The notes under the pieces are model-generated. The model searched no databases. It saw only the letters and a program-made list of their open reading frames with translations, and was not told the DNA's origin. This document shows, in pieces, positions 11,137 through 24,975 of a stretch of DNA of 64,000 nucleotides (its first letter is position 1; each line of letters begins with the position of its first letter). Source of the stretch: Zygaena filipendulae (lineage: Eukaryota; Arthropoda; Insecta; Lepidoptera; Zygaenidae). A program made the position numbers and the translations under genes. The DNA lies in assembly GCA_907165275.2 (NCBI GenBank), contig OU015660.1:4218501-4282500 (forward strand), in the 5' to 3' direction.

Positions 11137-13888
11137 TTTCTTTATCGAAATTCAGGAGGTGTATTTTTTCACAGGCCATATGTGAGAATTTGTAAACTTT
11201 GCTTATGCTATCAACAAGTCTGTCCGCGGTACGTTTGTTTTTTCTCTTAATATAATGTAAAGATCTAAAAACATAACGTCTCTATGTAACGTTGGTGTCG
11301 AATACGACGTGTCGTTGAAAGACGCTAGCGACGTGCGACCGTTGCCCGTTTTATACGCACGTCAAAACACATTCACATGTGAACTAGAAACTATTTATCA
11401 TTCTTAATTTTTTCCATTATTATTGTCTGTGCCACTCTATACAGTAAGAGTCTGGAATTTCACTATAATATGTCAAAACACAAATTGTTAGAACGCTTTT
11501 AAATTGTATGATTAATCGTTATTTATAGTGGTACACTTGTCGGTGAAAATGAATTGTTCGACTGTTTTTTTATTATTAAGTATTAGGTTTCTTGAAAGCC
11601 ACATAATCGAAGATAGTAAAAATTTATAGGTATAAAAATATTCCATTAATTTTTTAGTAAAAATTTCGTAGGTATTTATTATTGCTATTTTCAGTCTCAC
11701 TGGAAAATGAAAAATACAAGCTTTAATGTTCTAAACAGCTGAAAATTTCATTATGTATTTGCTATCTATAACTCTACCGGTGCACGGTGTCGCGGGCATT
11801 ATCTGCTTATGTTTTGTTTTAAAGATTCTTACGTTAATAATTTCCAGAAAATTGTTTTACAATTTATCTATAAAGTTCATTAGTGTCATTTAACTATATG
11901 AGTAAATGTGGTTCAATGTCCGTTATGGATAATTTTTAACATTAACCGGTTGCTGAAGTAAGTCAGTCATTGTAGAGAGTAGAGACAAGAGGTGAGATAT
12001 AATTTTAGCGTTTAGATTTGCATTTATGCGGTTTGGAAAGTGTAAGCCCCCTAGCTTACGCTTTATAACGTCAAAACTTAAACTATTAGTTAAGATATAC
12101 ATAACATTAAAGTGGCCATCAAACCCCGCTTAGATGGCAACAACTTGGTGAATGATCGCAAACTACCCTTAGTTGCCTTCGGTCCGGCCGACTTCGGCTT
12201 CATTAAGGGGACAATGCATGAGCTATGATGTAGTGGGCAACTCAGACCGTTATATGCAAGTGTCGCCTCCGCCAACAAATACATTGAGTGGACTTTGGGG
12301 CCTTTTCAACAGGGCTGCCTCATTGGAAAACGGAAATTAAGAAACACGCATAAATCTATACTACTTATGATCTTTGATGTTTTTTTGTAATGATTAAACT
12401 TAAAAATTACTGAACCGATTTCAAAAATTCTTTCATATATGGGAAATTAACGCGGGTGAAACCGTGGGGGACCGACTATTAAACGAAAATAGATAAACTT
12501 GTGTTAATCCACACAGGAGTAATTTTGAGTAAATCGTGTTTTCAAATTATAGAGCCATTTTGTGGTATTTTATATCTACTGTAGGTTTTAATAAATAACT
12601 TCATCTGAATAAGTTATCTATTAATAGATAAACTCGTATAATGTTGAATAATTTATTCTTTAGGATATACGTGGGTATAAATGGCTTAAAAGACACTACA
12701 CTATTCTCACTATTTATATGAACTCTACATTTTAGTCACGACTCCAATGTTATAAGCATTACTATCAGACAACCCTGAAGAGCAACTTTTCTCTTGAATA
12801 TTCGTCGCGCGCTTCATCCACTTGTTTATAGACGTGGCTGTGGAAAATTTAGTCCCGGTTTTGTGGCTTCACAAGTTGCGTGCGAATGTCCCCTTAGCTG
12901 TCCACTGTTAAGATTTACTGACCCCTATGAAGGAGTAAAATTTTAATTACATTTTTGAGGTTTAAGAATTCGCTAACACTGTCAACTGTATTGTTTTAAA
13001 GCTGTTATCTTGGGTTCTTGTTCATCATGAGAAGGGAGACTATCAAATTAAGATTTTTCTTGGAAGAAAGATACTAATATTTTTAAATTCACCATAATAT
13101 TAACTGTTGCCGACATTTTAACGCGCTTGCGTTTAGAGATTCCCTCGAGAACTATTACCGAAATAAAAAAATTGTAAAGCATTTCCAGCTATCTTTGTAG
13201 ACAATACCATGCATATTTTTTGCACGATGTGATAAGGGACACGTTCGTGATTCCGCAATTTAGATAAGTTAAGTACCTACACTTAGCAAAACATTTGAAT
13301 CTGTTAATCCATCGTTCCATAAAGATAATAAGGTACGAAAGAATATCCTGTTTGCAACGTAAATATTTGGTAGACAAACAAAGTTGGCTATAGGTTGGGG
13401 GCGCCTCGGCGTTAGTTGTCCATAACATCGCCTGGCTCCCGGACCCCGCTAACTCAAAAGGGCGCTAACTGCAAGTCACTCATATCAATACGGCGCGGAC
13501 GCGGCTCCCGCCCGGGGGCACCGCGGCGACGATGCCGTTTTGTTTAACATCAGTTTTTGCGCAACTTGCAACAACACACAAAAGTTGTACCTATATTATC
13601 CTTTTGAATATACCTACCTATTCCAGTAACTATGTTTATGCAAACATATAGGTGGGTATGTACAATATAAAATGTTGTGAGGAAGGAAATACGAAGAATA
13701 TAGGTACCTCAAAACCTATCACATTTAACTCACCGTATGTGCAGCTTTCTTGACGGCCTTGGGATGGATAATTTTGCAAAGCAACTCTACCACTTTCAGT
13801 AGAGTGCGCTATGCCCATTGCCCATTTCTGTATCTACGTATATATATACATTTGTACTGTATAATCTTAATATGGACATTGTCATATG

Positions 13889-14038
13889 ACCTGCTAGCCC
13901 GGAAGAGATCGCTTTATAGCGATAAGGCCGCCCTTAGGAGCCACTTAATACTTCTGTTTTAAAATTTTTCTTTGTTATTGTACTTACTGTTTGTGTGGTG
14001 TTCAATAAAGTGTTTTTCATTCATTTCATTCATTCATT
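13889..14038 (+). mobile_element. 3' end of a non-LTR retrotransposon
   Basis: It begins ACCTGCTAGCCCGGAAGAGA, then GATAAGGCCGCCC, a T-rich stretch and TTCAATAAAGTG, ending in an ATTC-type microsatellite. This is the form of a common lepidopteran non-LTR retrotransposon 3' UTR with a polyadenylation signal. It is strongly 5'-truncated and no reverse transcriptase remains. Confidence 0.55.
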
Positions 14039-15110
14039 GCACTGATAATCTTCATAAATAAGGTTCGTTGGAAATAAACCCTTTAAAGTTCCTAAAATCA
14101 CTAAGTAACGCATAAACGATTACCTAATATTATGTAGTGTTTTTCCTATGTTTTCAATTTTTTCTTCCCTAAAACCTAGAAATTGCGTTTTATAAATCTT
14201 TGAGTAAACTAGTTAGGAATTTTCTTTCAGCCATTCTATTATTCTTGACCTAACACAATCATCGCAAATGTGATACCAACGATAAAGCTAAAAAGCCTCA
14301 TTTTTAAATGCTTGCAAACCAGTTGGTTAAAGGGTTAGGATAAAACATTAGCAAATATACTTACTAATCGTTGTTAAGAACACGTTTGTACCAATTCAAT
14401 ATATTTTTTTCCGTACATTAATTATCATTATCTATATCTCTATATGCTGATGAGTTTTCTTTGGCATGCTTTCGAATAGGTGTGTATTTTAAACCATCAT
14501 AAATAACAGTAACATAAATAGGTAGACTAGAAATGCAGAGATACAACTGAAAATGAATGCGAATTGCTTTCACTGCCTTCGCTATACATATACCTACTTG
14601 AAGAGTAATGGCAGTCAAGTATAGTGTAGGTACTAGGTAGTACATGCGGCCGGCAATAGGTAGATATACTGTTAATTCCAATGTTTTCATAGAACTCCGT
14701 ATTAAGGCGGTCATACACGCAGCGATTCATGTATCGTTTAGATCAATGATTTAGATATCATACTTCTACGAGGATTTGAGGAATCGAAAGAAATAACTGG
14801 TTTTTTCACATACGCTTTGATATATCGTCCGGTCAGTTTTCTTTTTAACGTAAATAAGTTTAACAAATATATATAAAACTAAAAAAAAATTACAATTGAG
14901 TTGTGATTTAAAACAGACAAAAATAAACTTTACGACTCACTTGGATCATGAACCGGAGTGACTATGCACATTTAGCGTCGGTAATGTATCAATTTCAGCG
15001 TTTGTGAAAAGTTAGTAACCTTTCATTGGCAATTCGTTATTTGGTCAAATAAGTAGATAATATGAAATAACAACAACAGAAAATCAGCGATCACCAATAA
15101 GGAGTAAAAT

Positions 15111-15418
15111 GGGCATGTTGACTAATTTTTATTTTTTAGTCCGTCTTGTAGATTATTAAAAAATATTGGACAAGTATTTTTTCTTTTTTTACATAATCAA
15201 AAAATAACGGCGATATATTGAGTTGAAATTTCGCGTGACGTCACTATTCTGACAGTTTGTATGGCGGTTTTGCGGTTAGTGACGTCACGACCTCCTCATC
15301 CTAAATCTCTGTATATTTTAAGTTATTTAAAAAAGAAAAAAATACGTGTCTATTGTTTTTTTATTTTCTAACTGACGGACTAATTAGAATTTTGATTTTT
15401 AATAGTAGTCAACATCCC
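15111..15418. mobile_element. TGACGTCA inverted-repeat element, copy B
   Basis: It starts GGGCATGTTGACTAATTTTT and ends GTAGTCAACATCCC. The two halves are imperfect inverted copies, including TTAGTCCGTCTTGTAGAT against CTGACGGACTAATTAG. Two exact TGACGTCA palindromes lie at 15236-15243 and 15280-15287. It has no coding capacity and is probably a MITE of the Tc1/mariner or similar size class. Confidence 0.85.
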
Positions 15419-17124
15419 TATTGTATGATTTGGTAATTCTCTTTTTAAATCAGAAAAAGTAGGTTACCTGTAGGTGTGAGTAGGTACCTACTGAGTAAAC
15501 TGAGTATTATATTTTCCGATGACTTTGATGTTTTTCCGTTGTGCTTGTGGTAGGATAAAAGTACCTAAGTTGTTAATTTCACCAGAGCTTCGATTATTCT
15601 GATGTATGTATAACTTAGGCTTGTGTTTAAATACCTATGAGAAAAGCACTTATAGATATTACTTCCAATAGGTAAATTTGAAATACCTGCCAAAACGGAT
15701 ATGGTCACCAAATTGTGTTTCATGAAGTATTGTATAGTTTAGTTTAAAGGAATATAATGTAGAATATCGAATATCACCATACGCGTATTATGTCTTGGGC
15801 GCATCGCCGGCCGCTACGCTCGCTCGGCTCGCGCGACTTGGTCACCAGTACAAACCTAACCTAACCAAGAATGTCAGGGTGCTTTGCGCCCTGCCTAAAG
15901 TCAAAACTTGTAACTAGACACAATTTGTTGGGCATTTTATCAATTTTGACAAGCAAAAAGAATTTTATAATACGGACAATTATTCTGATGTGTGTATATT
16001 TATTTTGGAACTAAAAACATTAGGAACCTCGGTATCTAGAATGGGTTTAATTTCTATGGAGTTAATTTATTTGACTAGGTAAATCTTAGGGAGTAAAAAA
16101 TATTTTGGGGAGCACTTAAATTGTACCCTAAAACTTATATCAGTAAAGCGGAAAGACATAGAGGTATAAGTATATTTACAAAACGAGTGTAAAAAAGTAC
16201 TATAAAGTACGGAACAGAAGAGGGAAGGAAAAATAAAACGGGGGAAGAAAGTTAAGCGTCCGTGACTTTTCAAGATTTTTTCGTCGTTTATTTTTTTAAA
16301 CTTCTCCTTGGAAATCACTGCGCTTTAGGTATACGATAAAAACAGCGATCTACGATTTCATCTTTTGTTTACCGCGTTTTCCTTTTTTAAAACTATTTTG
16401 TAGATTGTTTGTTTTACATATTTATATTAAGAACAAATTGCGCTCCGTGGTTTTACCCGTGTGAATGCCAACATTCTCTCGGACTTCGGTAACACTTAAA
16501 CATTCCATGAACTAGTCTTGAGTTTCACTAGCACGTCATTCAGATTTCAGTACACCTAAGACTACAATTTTATTATAGGAATAATATATAGAGACTTATG
16601 TACCTACTAATTTACCTGCACTTGATAATAATGTACCTGTTTATTACGTTGTCATGACCTAGCCCGTAGACGGCTATGTCTGTTCGAAATAATCATGGCC
16701 GAAGCTTTATTAAAAAATAAAATATATAATTCATTTTACTTTAAGATGACGATATAATAACTGGTTTATGAGCACTAATGAAAGTAAACTTCCGATCCGT
16801 CGAACGACCGTGGAACGGAACGCATAGGGAAATATAAAGAAGGCGCCGTTCGATCATCCATCACCGATAGAGTCCGACTCTTTGTGGCCACCGACCTATT
16901 ACTGGCATGAAAATTAAATTCACGAAATCTAATTAAGAACAAATTGTTTTATTTATTATGATGCGTTGGAGTCATTTGTTCCTGTCGCGGTGCGGCGCCC
17001 GGGGCGGGTCGCCCGCCCGTCCGTCAAGAGTCAAGGCCCGATGCGATACTAGTTTTTTGGAGCGATCGAGAGATGCCCAAGCGCAACACTGCCGATATAA
17101 ATCAAGGCGTAAGCTTTCAAGTTT

Positions 17125-17544
17125 ACTTGCTGATCCCCGCGGTTTCACCCGCAATAATTTCGGAGTTCCCGCGAGAATTCAGAGATAAAAGCACTCTAAG
17201 TATATCTTTATATATACCTACCCCTTACCACGTGTAGTATACTTATGCAAAATTTAATTCAGTTTCACCCGCGTTAATTTCTGAGTAACCGCGGGAATTC
17301 TGGGATAAAATGTACCCTATGTCCTTCTCTGTTTCCCTGACAACGTGTACATTGTTGATATATCCTTACTTCCTTACTATTAAGTTGTTTGTTTATTTGT
17401 TACGCTTCCACACCTCAACTGCTCAACGGATCATCATGAAATTTTGCATACACGTTGTCAGGGGTACAGAAAAGGACATAGAGTAGGTACTTTTATTTTG
17501 GAACTCAGATATTACCGCGGGTGGAAACCGTGGGAAACAGCTAG
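17125..17544. mobile_element. Two Helitron copies in opposite orientation
   Basis: About 17125-17350 is a minus-strand copy (CCCCGCGGTTTCACCCGCAA and a second, CAGTTTCACCCGCGTTAATT). About 17363-17544 is a plus-strand copy starting TCCTTACTTCCTTACTATTA and ending GGGAAACAGCTAG before T. The plus copy has the usual inner words TTTTGCATACACGTTGTCAG and TTACCGCGGGTGGAAACC. The left copy lacks a clean end. Confidence 0.6.
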
Positions 17545-20155
17545 TAAGTTTATCTTTTTATAGAAATTTATATTTGGTGTTATGCGTCTCATTTACATAG
17601 GTAATTATTAACTGACAAACACAGCCATTTGTATTATTAATATGTAACAAGAGCAAACACGGTCGGTTATGGGTAGCTATAAAATCTTAAAAGTGACTCT
17701 ACATTAAGAAAATATTAAACCAACCAAACGTACTTGCATGTGTATAAATATTTTTTCTTCCGATGAATCTGAGGTGCACAAATGTAGGTACATATGTAGC
17801 ATTGTACTCGTACATGTGACTCCGAGTCCCGCTGGGGCACTCGGTAATGTGCCCGCATTTGTTATGTTCGCAAAATAGCCACATTCGGTATTGCCAGGCC
17901 CGCCGACAGCCGACACAAAGACTGACAACGCTTCATTTTAGCGATTGCCTACAAATGGATCGCGTACCTATATTTCACGTTCGATCCCACATATTAAAAG
18001 TTACGTAAAGTTACATTTTTCTGATCTTTTCTGACTTCTTGGTAAGAAGTAGGTAATTTTAAAACGAGTCACCGAAAATTGAAATAAAAGGAGACAGGAA
18101 ATCTTAGTCCAATCTAACAAGACTCTTAATTTTTTTTTCATAGGATTTCAATTGGAAATAGCTGAACTCTTTGTTATGCCGGGAAAAAGTTATCCTTTAT
18201 GTTGACCTGCGAGATAGCTAACGATAAGCATATGAAGTTTTATTCAAATCCATTTTTATTAGCTTTTGCGTTATTCGCCTTCAAACAAGGAAAAACGGAC
18301 AAACCGACAAAAAATCCAAAAAATATGTATGTACGGCGTACCTATGTTATACCTTTTTCGCACCCTCCATTATTTTTTTCAAGTATCCAATAGATTTTAA
18401 TGTTTGAAGTTTACAATAGTTTTACCTTAGATTACCTTATTGCAGGTACGATAAAAATACAGGTTTGGTTAAGTTTGGGTTTAGTTAGTGGTTTGACCGT
18501 GTTTTTTCTTTTTAGTTTTTCATAAATTAATTGTTTACTTACTTGCATTCGGATTGAGGTCATGCATATTGCCCAAGTTCTTTCTTCGCCAGGAATCGAA
18601 ATAAAGGTCAAACAAGCTTATCTTTCACGTGTCCCTCTCGGTTTATAAGGCGTGACTCGTGAGCTATAAGGAATAGATTGATCGAACTGATCTAAACACA
18701 CAAATAAAAATTAAATGCGGTTCTAAAACGGTCACTGATTTTGTTCAATCAATCATCGTAGGAATAAAAACGTTAGTTGTATTGGGCGATAGATAACGTG
18801 ATATGAGTAGGTATAACAATTAAAAATCGAACAGTAGCTGTGTGTCCCGCTGGGCGCGTGTTAATAGAGTGTCTGACGCGTCATCTATCACGCGTGATGT
18901 GACGTGACACGGCGCGACCGCGGCGTGGGCTCGCAGCTCGCCACGGGCCTTGAGGTAATCCTCGCCTGACTCACCAGTCACTGGTTACTTAATGTGACCT
19001 TGTGTTACGCAACCCGCAAGCGTCATTTGGTTAATACGATATGTTAATTTACGAAAAATTGTCGTCTTCGCAATAAATCTAATACTCATAGGTCCCAAGT
19101 TCTTAGTTTTTGTTGCAGTTAAATAAGTGAAATAACATCACAAGTTTTAAAAAACATATACCTTAATAAAATTTGGGGTAATTTTGGAAAAACCTGTTCA
19201 TAACGGAAGGGTTTTTAACGTTAATTTTTCTTTGAAGCTTGGTTTACGTAGGGGCGTCATTTTAATTATAGCTTTACGTAGCGGCCAAATAAATATATTT
19301 AAAAATCGATAGCAGACATCAAGAATAAGAGACATCTTCTTCATCTTCTTATGTAATGATAGCGTCTATTAAATAATAATTTGTTAATGACAATGTTACT
19401 TAGTAGGTAATATAAATCTCTTCTTCTACCTCTTCAATTATGGCAAAACACTTATGGCAATGTTGAATTAACCCCTGCAAGTTGAAACCTGGTTCTATGG
19501 AAAACCAGTTTCCTGTCCAGGGTTCAAAGTACATGCTGAAAGGTAACTGAAATAACGAAGACGCGTGTGTTCGGTACGGCTTTTACCTTGTCAACAACCA
19601 AGAGACATCTCGTTATCGATGCAATGTGACACTATCTCGAAATATTATGTCAGGTTTCAAGTTAGTAAATAGTATTTTCATTACTCATACTCGGAAAGTA
19701 GGTCTGAAGTTGCCTGAGAAGCGGGTTGAAAGTAACCCTTTTCAGCCCTAGGGAGAATCGCTTTCAACTGACAACTGTCAAATTATTAAAAAAAAACTAG
19801 GTCTATTTTCACATTTCTATTGAACCATGTTTCAACTTTCTATACAGCCAGCGCGATGTAAAATTGAAATAACGTAAAGTTTAAGTAGGTATTAATTAAA
19901 ATAAAATTCACTCACTTTTTCTTAAGCTAATTCCTATTTATATTTTTTTATTTTCTTTAATTAATACTTAATAATTAAAGAAAATATTTTTTTAGGTCGC
20001 CACAATGTAAATAAAAAATACTGGCTGAATAGCTAGCCGGCCAAAGAAAAAGAAATAGGTGGGAAAGTGTCAAGCGACTATCCGATCTTCACTCATTTTT
20101 TCTTTAGCTAATTCCTATTTTTATTTTGACTTTCCTTGCATTCGTAATGAAAAGC

Positions 20156-20279
20156 ACAGTGTTATCCTCGGGAGAAAGACTTATTTAGTCCCTCGATCTA
20201 TAGGCGCCCTCGCTACGCTCGGGCGCCAAACCCCGTCTCGGGACTAAATAAGTTACTTTCACCCCTAGGATAACAATGT
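20156..20279. mobile_element. 124-bp hairpin MITE
   Basis: The ends ACAGTGTTATCCTCGGG and, inverted, CCCCTAGGATAACAATGT pair, as do inner segments ACTTATTTAGTCCC and GGGACTAAATAAGT. The centre GGCGCCCTCGCTACGCTCGG GCGCC is itself palindromic. The whole unit folds into one hairpin. The class is unknown. Confidence 0.7.
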
Positions 20280-20625
20280 ACTATTGTACTTCAAGAAAGG
20301 TATACCTATCCAACCGAAAGGTATTTTCTTATTGTGTAAGTACCTATTAATAGAAACTACGAAAGGTTGTTTTTCAGATTTATTTTGAGTATCTAACCTC
20401 TTCTAAGAATAGTTTTTTCTATTAAGATCCCGGGAACACACAAATTGTACCTAACTACAATACACCTAAGATGTATGACAAAAAAAAACAGAACCTATTT
20501 TTTTTTCTCATTATCCAATATAATTCTTCTTAAATTTTAATATTTCTAATGTTCACGATTTTTAATCGACCTTGCGTGATATTTAAAATATAGATATATT
20601 CTCATATTATATGTATGTATATATC

Positions 20626-20912
20626 GACAAGCCGATTGGCGCAATGGTCACCATGCCTGCCCGCTAATCAAGAGGTTCCGGGTTCGATTCCCGGTGGGGG
20701 TGGACTTTGACTGACTTTGTGTGATGATCACAGGGTTCCATTTTCCAGTCTGGGTGTGCATATATATCTATGGTATAATATATATGTAATAATATGTGTA
20801 GTATACATATACCACGTTTGCTTGGTTTCCACGACACAAGCTTATAGCTTAGTGTGGGATCAAGTAGACCTGTGTGTTGTGAAGTGGATTATTATTATAT
20901 TATTATTAATAT
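20626..20912 (+). mobile_element. tRNA-derived SINE
   Basis: The head has RNA polymerase III promoter boxes: A box TGGCGCAATGG (20637-20647) and B box GGTTCGATTCC (20681-20691). The body follows (TTGACTGACTTTGTGTGATG, then a region with TTTCCACGACACAAGCTTAT) and an ATT-rich tail near 20885-20912. The 5' and 3' flanks of the tRNA-like part cannot form an acceptor stem, so it is not a working tRNA gene. This is a known type of lepidopteran SINE; a 3' fragment of the same family is at 5163-5234. Confidence 0.8.
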
Positions 20913-22343
20913 ATTTCTCACTAAATATAGTAAAATCCGATATTTTATTTTATTTGCGAGGTTAATTATACTGGAAATATTTAGTGTAGATTTTTTTTAC
21001 AATTCAGGAATTATTTTCACCGCAAACTGTATTTTTTAGAATATAACTATTGTAAATATGAAAAACAGTCGAGTCGTCCTAATAAATTTGCACAGTTACT
21101 TTATCGGAGGGTCACGGGCCGCCATCCATCACTCGCGGGAGTCCGGTCAGGTCAGCTCCCGCGCCGGCCGAGATGCCGCGATAGCCTCCGGTACTGGCAA
21201 TAGCGGGACCCACTGACCTCCTGATCAACATGCTACAAAAAAGGAATTAAACGTGAAAATAATAAAGCCAAATGAAATCCTACCACATTAATTTGCCCGT
21301 TTTTATCATTCTTTTGTCTCGGCTCGCGATCCTCAAAACTCGGTAGCAAAAAATTGTTTCCTCTATCGCAATGACCTAATTCAGCATGAAATTATTCCAA
21401 GATTGAAACAGTGGCCCCGGCCGATGTCCTGTTCACGGTCTGCTCCGGACAGTTCATTTTTAATAATAAATGAGACGAAATCAAGACATGACGAATAAAT
21501 GAATCCAGAACTTGACGAATAAATGAATATGGAATATGATAAATGGAATGCTCGGATCCCTCGCGAAGATTTTTTTTCTCTTTGACTCCGGCCGAACGGA
21601 AGACGCTGGCTTTTTGTTATGTAGCGGGACAAGTTAAGCGTTTTTTGGACCAGTAAGCTTAGTAGTAATATTTATCATTTTAGGAAAATTTATTTGATGA
21701 TCTACTATTCTGTTCAATTTTGCTTTAAAATATTTAGAAAGTTATTATAGTAGGTACTAGTACTAAAGTAGGAAAATTTTGAAGGAAGCGCTCGTATGAA
21801 TTTTCGTATTCAGTAAATTTGTGAGGTAAGAAACAGGTAGGTATAGATTAATATTATGTATTAGGTACCTACCTATAGACTGGTTGTAAAGTTTACGAAA
21901 GTAATAATGTAGGTAATACACGATTGCTTGTGTTATAAATCAGTAAGTTTGAAGATGAAGAAATGCTCAAGGCAGAACTCGCCGCCACGCGTGACTCCAA
22001 CGACCTCGCGGAACGAGTGCCGACTGCCGATTTAATCCGGCGTACGTAATCCGCGACTGCACTAGTCACTGCCACGTGGTTCAATGATAAAGTGCCCAAG
22101 CAGATTATGCAAATTTCAAAGTCTACAACCATCCTGCTCCGACACATACGAACTGAATACATCCGTCTCGCTTTACAGTGAGATGTTCCGGACCCCCCTT
22201 CAAATGGCGCAACGTCTGATGGATGATGTGTTTTTCCAATAAAAATTTGGATATCGTATGCTTTATATTAAAGAGTCAAACGTTTGCCTTATTTGTTTAA
22301 TACAATAATATGACCGTATTTTCTGCGAGTATAGGTAAGTACA

Positions 22344-22528
22344 TCTAATATATATAAATCACGTGTCACGTTGTTTGTCCGCGATGGACTCCGAAACTAC
22401 TGAACGGGTTTTGATAAAATTTTGTAACTATTTATAATGGTCCAACTTAAAAGACAGGATTGTTTTTTTCCCGGAATTCCCGCGGGAACTCCGAAATTAC
22501 CGCGGATGAAATCGCGGGGGACGGCTAG
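22344..22528 (+). mobile_element. Non-autonomous Helitron, both ends present
   Basis: It starts TCTAATATATATAAATCACG and ends GCGGGGGACGGCTAG before T (A at 22343). Inner words are CCGGAATTCCCGCGGGAACT and ACCGCGGATGAAATCGCGG. The minus-strand copy at 47667-47894 belongs to the same subfamily. Confidence 0.75.
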
Positions 22529-23830
22529 TATCTCTATATAATTCTCAAGCTATCGGTTGTGTCCCAAAAAAGTAATGGTTGCGAATGCCTAAAAGGAATA
22601 AAGTAATGAGTAATGATCAACTTCATAGATTTTCGAATGAAACTATAATCTGTGGTTAGTTTAGTCATGACTTCTTCATTTGTATCATTCATGCGCGGTG
22701 TGCGATGAAGACACAATATATTACCGAGTTATAAACTTTTGGACGTATGAAAGGCGAAGGCCGCAAAAATCCATGTTATTTTTAACCAATATTTGGTTAA
22801 GATACCTACTGTCAGTGTCTCACAATTCTTCTACTAGACAGTGTTCAACATCAAGTGTCCTGCGCTGTCCATTGATCGTGCCTTAAGATGTAGGTAATTA
22901 ATTATATAGTTAAACATAGACGATAATCTTATTTCTTTGTAATTTATGTACAGGACACAGTAATCATTGGGATGGAATATAAGTATATATAGCGGGCACT
23001 ATAATCTGCCGACGAGTCGGTAGATGTCTATAATCACTCTGCAAACGCTGGCTGGTAAATATACAAAAATCATAAGTATACATTTCCTTCAAGTTCCGTG
23101 TGAACGAATGTTATATGGTCACCCACTGTCACAGTAGAGGTGATAAATAAAATAGCTCTATGCTGAGTTTCTACCTATAATGGGATCTTAAAAGTATTAC
23201 AACTTAGAGATATTTTTGTCAAATTTAAATGAAGAGATTTAATTTAGAGTTCTTTATAGATTTAGAGTAATAAATTGTAACATAACAATACAAGATAAAA
23301 TCTACTTTTAGACTTAGAGAAAGGAACAAAATAACTGCTGTAGGCGTCTACGTTCTTATCTCTTTTTCTATTGTCAGTTTAAAATTAGTGTTAGATTTCG
23401 TTTAACAAGATTGCCTTTATATTATATCTCATTGCCGTTCTAAGGTTTACAACTTCACATGTGCAGAACTGGTGTCCTTAGAGATTTGATACAGGGGTTG
23501 TGAGTCAGCAGTTTGCGGATCGACCTTTGCTAACACATGCACCGCGCGCCCATGACTCGACGAAACCACTGACAGATTTTTTAATTAGTCTTCATGTAGA
23601 CAAGTCAATTCTGATTGAAGTCATGAATACAAAAAAATCAATACCTCTGAACAAAAGTACACAGACCACGCACTAATTTATTTCGAATTTTTTTATCATG
23701 CACACCTAATCTAAATGCAAGTGAGTTCATCTTTTTTGCGCTCATATAATTGTAAGTTCTGCTGACGAAAAGGAAATAGTGCTGGTCTGAATAAAAACTA
23801 AAAAAAAAAACTACAAACGTTGATACCGTT

Positions 23831-23853
23831 GTGTGTGTGTGTGTGTGTGTGTG
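23831..23853. repeat. GT dinucleotide microsatellite
   Basis: There are 11 uninterrupted GT units plus G. Nearby is a short TAGG-repeat stretch (about 23914-23935). Confidence 0.95.
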
Positions 23854-24410
23854 AGAACCAAGTAGGTAGGCAGCTAAACGCAATATAAAGCGCGGTTGTC
23901 GTAGTGGCATGTGTAGGTAGGTAGGTATAGGTAGGCAGAGCCTCTCCCCGCGCGGTCATTAGGCCCGCGAACCCCGCGCGAGCCGAGGAGAAAGTATGAT
24001 TTTACTCCTATAAAGCCGTATTTCTACACCATACAGAAATTCGAATACGCGTGTTGAAGTTCCCGGGTTCCGAGAAAGGACATGTGGTGTGGCGGTTGCT
24101 TGTATATAATTCCCAAGTTTAAACAATCTCAATATGGAGGGGTGTGTGTTAATTTTCTCCCTCACGAATTGATATGAAATTGTAAATTGCTTTCTGTGGA
24201 CGACACAAATTGTTCAACAAAGACACAATATGCTTCGTATAACAACATACTATTAGTTCATATTTTTATTAATTCATATACATAGGTACGATTCCTGAAT
24301 ATGGGAGTATTACCTAAGCCGAAAGCTTATTAAAATGGTCACAACAAATAATAATTATTCACGTTCTCTGCAACATACGACGACACTATTATAAATACTC
24401 GTATAGTATA

Positions 24411-24732
24411 TTAGCTGTTCCCCGCGGTTTCACCAGCGAAACTTTCGGAATTCCCGCAGAACCTTTTTCTAAAAGTATAGCCTAAGTTAGTCTTTATGTC
24501 ATGAGCTATGTGCCAGTGAAAGTTCCGTTAAAATCGGTCTAGCCGTTTCAGAGATTAGCCGGAACTAACAGACGGACAGATTAAAATAAAATAAAAATAT
24601 TTTTTTAATGTAGCTAAGTAGGTACCGTACCTATATGATCGTATATCTCCTACCTACTTTCATATGTATTTAGTGAAAAGCTGTTAATTTCAAATTACAA
24701 ATAGACACTTGAATTTTATTTATGTATATAGA
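24411..24732 (-). mobile_element. Non-autonomous Helitron, minus strand
   Basis: This is the reverse-strand relative of the copy at 7032-7348, with matching words CCGTTTCAGAGATTAGCCGG and AGTGAAAAGCTGTTAATTTC. The TC start is at 24732-24731 with A upstream on that strand. The 3' end has decayed from CTAG to CTAA. Confidence 0.7.
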
Positions 24733-24839
24733 TGTTTAGATTTTTCTTGAACTTTAATAGAAGATGAGGTACATAACGAAATTTCGTAGTTTTGGGCAAC
24801 GCGGCAACATAGTTGGTGCGTACAAAATTATACTTGAAA

Positions 24840-24975
24840 TCCTACTAATATTATAAATGTGAAAGTGTGGATGTTTGGATGTTTGGATGTTTGTTCAATC
24901 ACGCAAAAACGGCTGAACGGATTTGGATGAAATTTGGCATGCACGTTGGCGGGTGAAACCGCGGGGCACAGCTAG
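24840..24975 (+). mobile_element. Complete 136-bp Helitron (Lep1-like)
   Basis: It starts TCCTACTAATATTATAAATG and ends CCGCGGGGCACAGCTAG, inserted exactly between A (24839) and T (24976). Inner word CACGCAAAAACGGCTGAACG is typical of the family. It is internally shortened compared with the copy at 35469-35630 and contains a GGATGTTT triplication. Confidence 0.85.

Larger units (their letters stand above)
7349..15110. other. intron 1, second part: repeats and unique islands
   Basis: No gene. It contains decayed Helitron pieces (about 7700-7910, and 12360-12480 with an eroded 3' end), a Helitron (8893-9090), a fold-back element (9907-10753), one TGACGTCA element (10819-11136) and a non-LTR 3' end (13889-14038). 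Unique GC-richer islands lie at about 7990-8070, 8330-8540, 9590-9800, 11280-11360, 12150-12330 and 13390-13550. The rest is AT-rich unique sequence in which I see nothing. Confidence 0.55.
15419..24410. other. intron 1, third part
   Basis: No gene. Beyond the elements listed separately, it holds a Helitron remnant at about 16440-16480, an 80-bp GC-rich repeat-like stretch at 15790-15870 next to CCTAACCTAACC, and a 40-bp duplicated motif (about 19909 and 20090, CTAATTCCTATTT). A GT microsatellite lies at 23831-23853. Unique GC-richer islands are at about 16780-16900, 16960-17060, 18840-18990, 21090-21230, 21390-21640, 21960-22210 and 23930-24080. An Exd/Hox-like ATCAATCA lies at 18748-18755. 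Confidence 0.55.

Noticed and set aside
20626..20700. Possible tRNA gene
   Set aside because: A and B boxes are present, but the ends cannot pair into an acceptor stem and a SINE body and tail follow.
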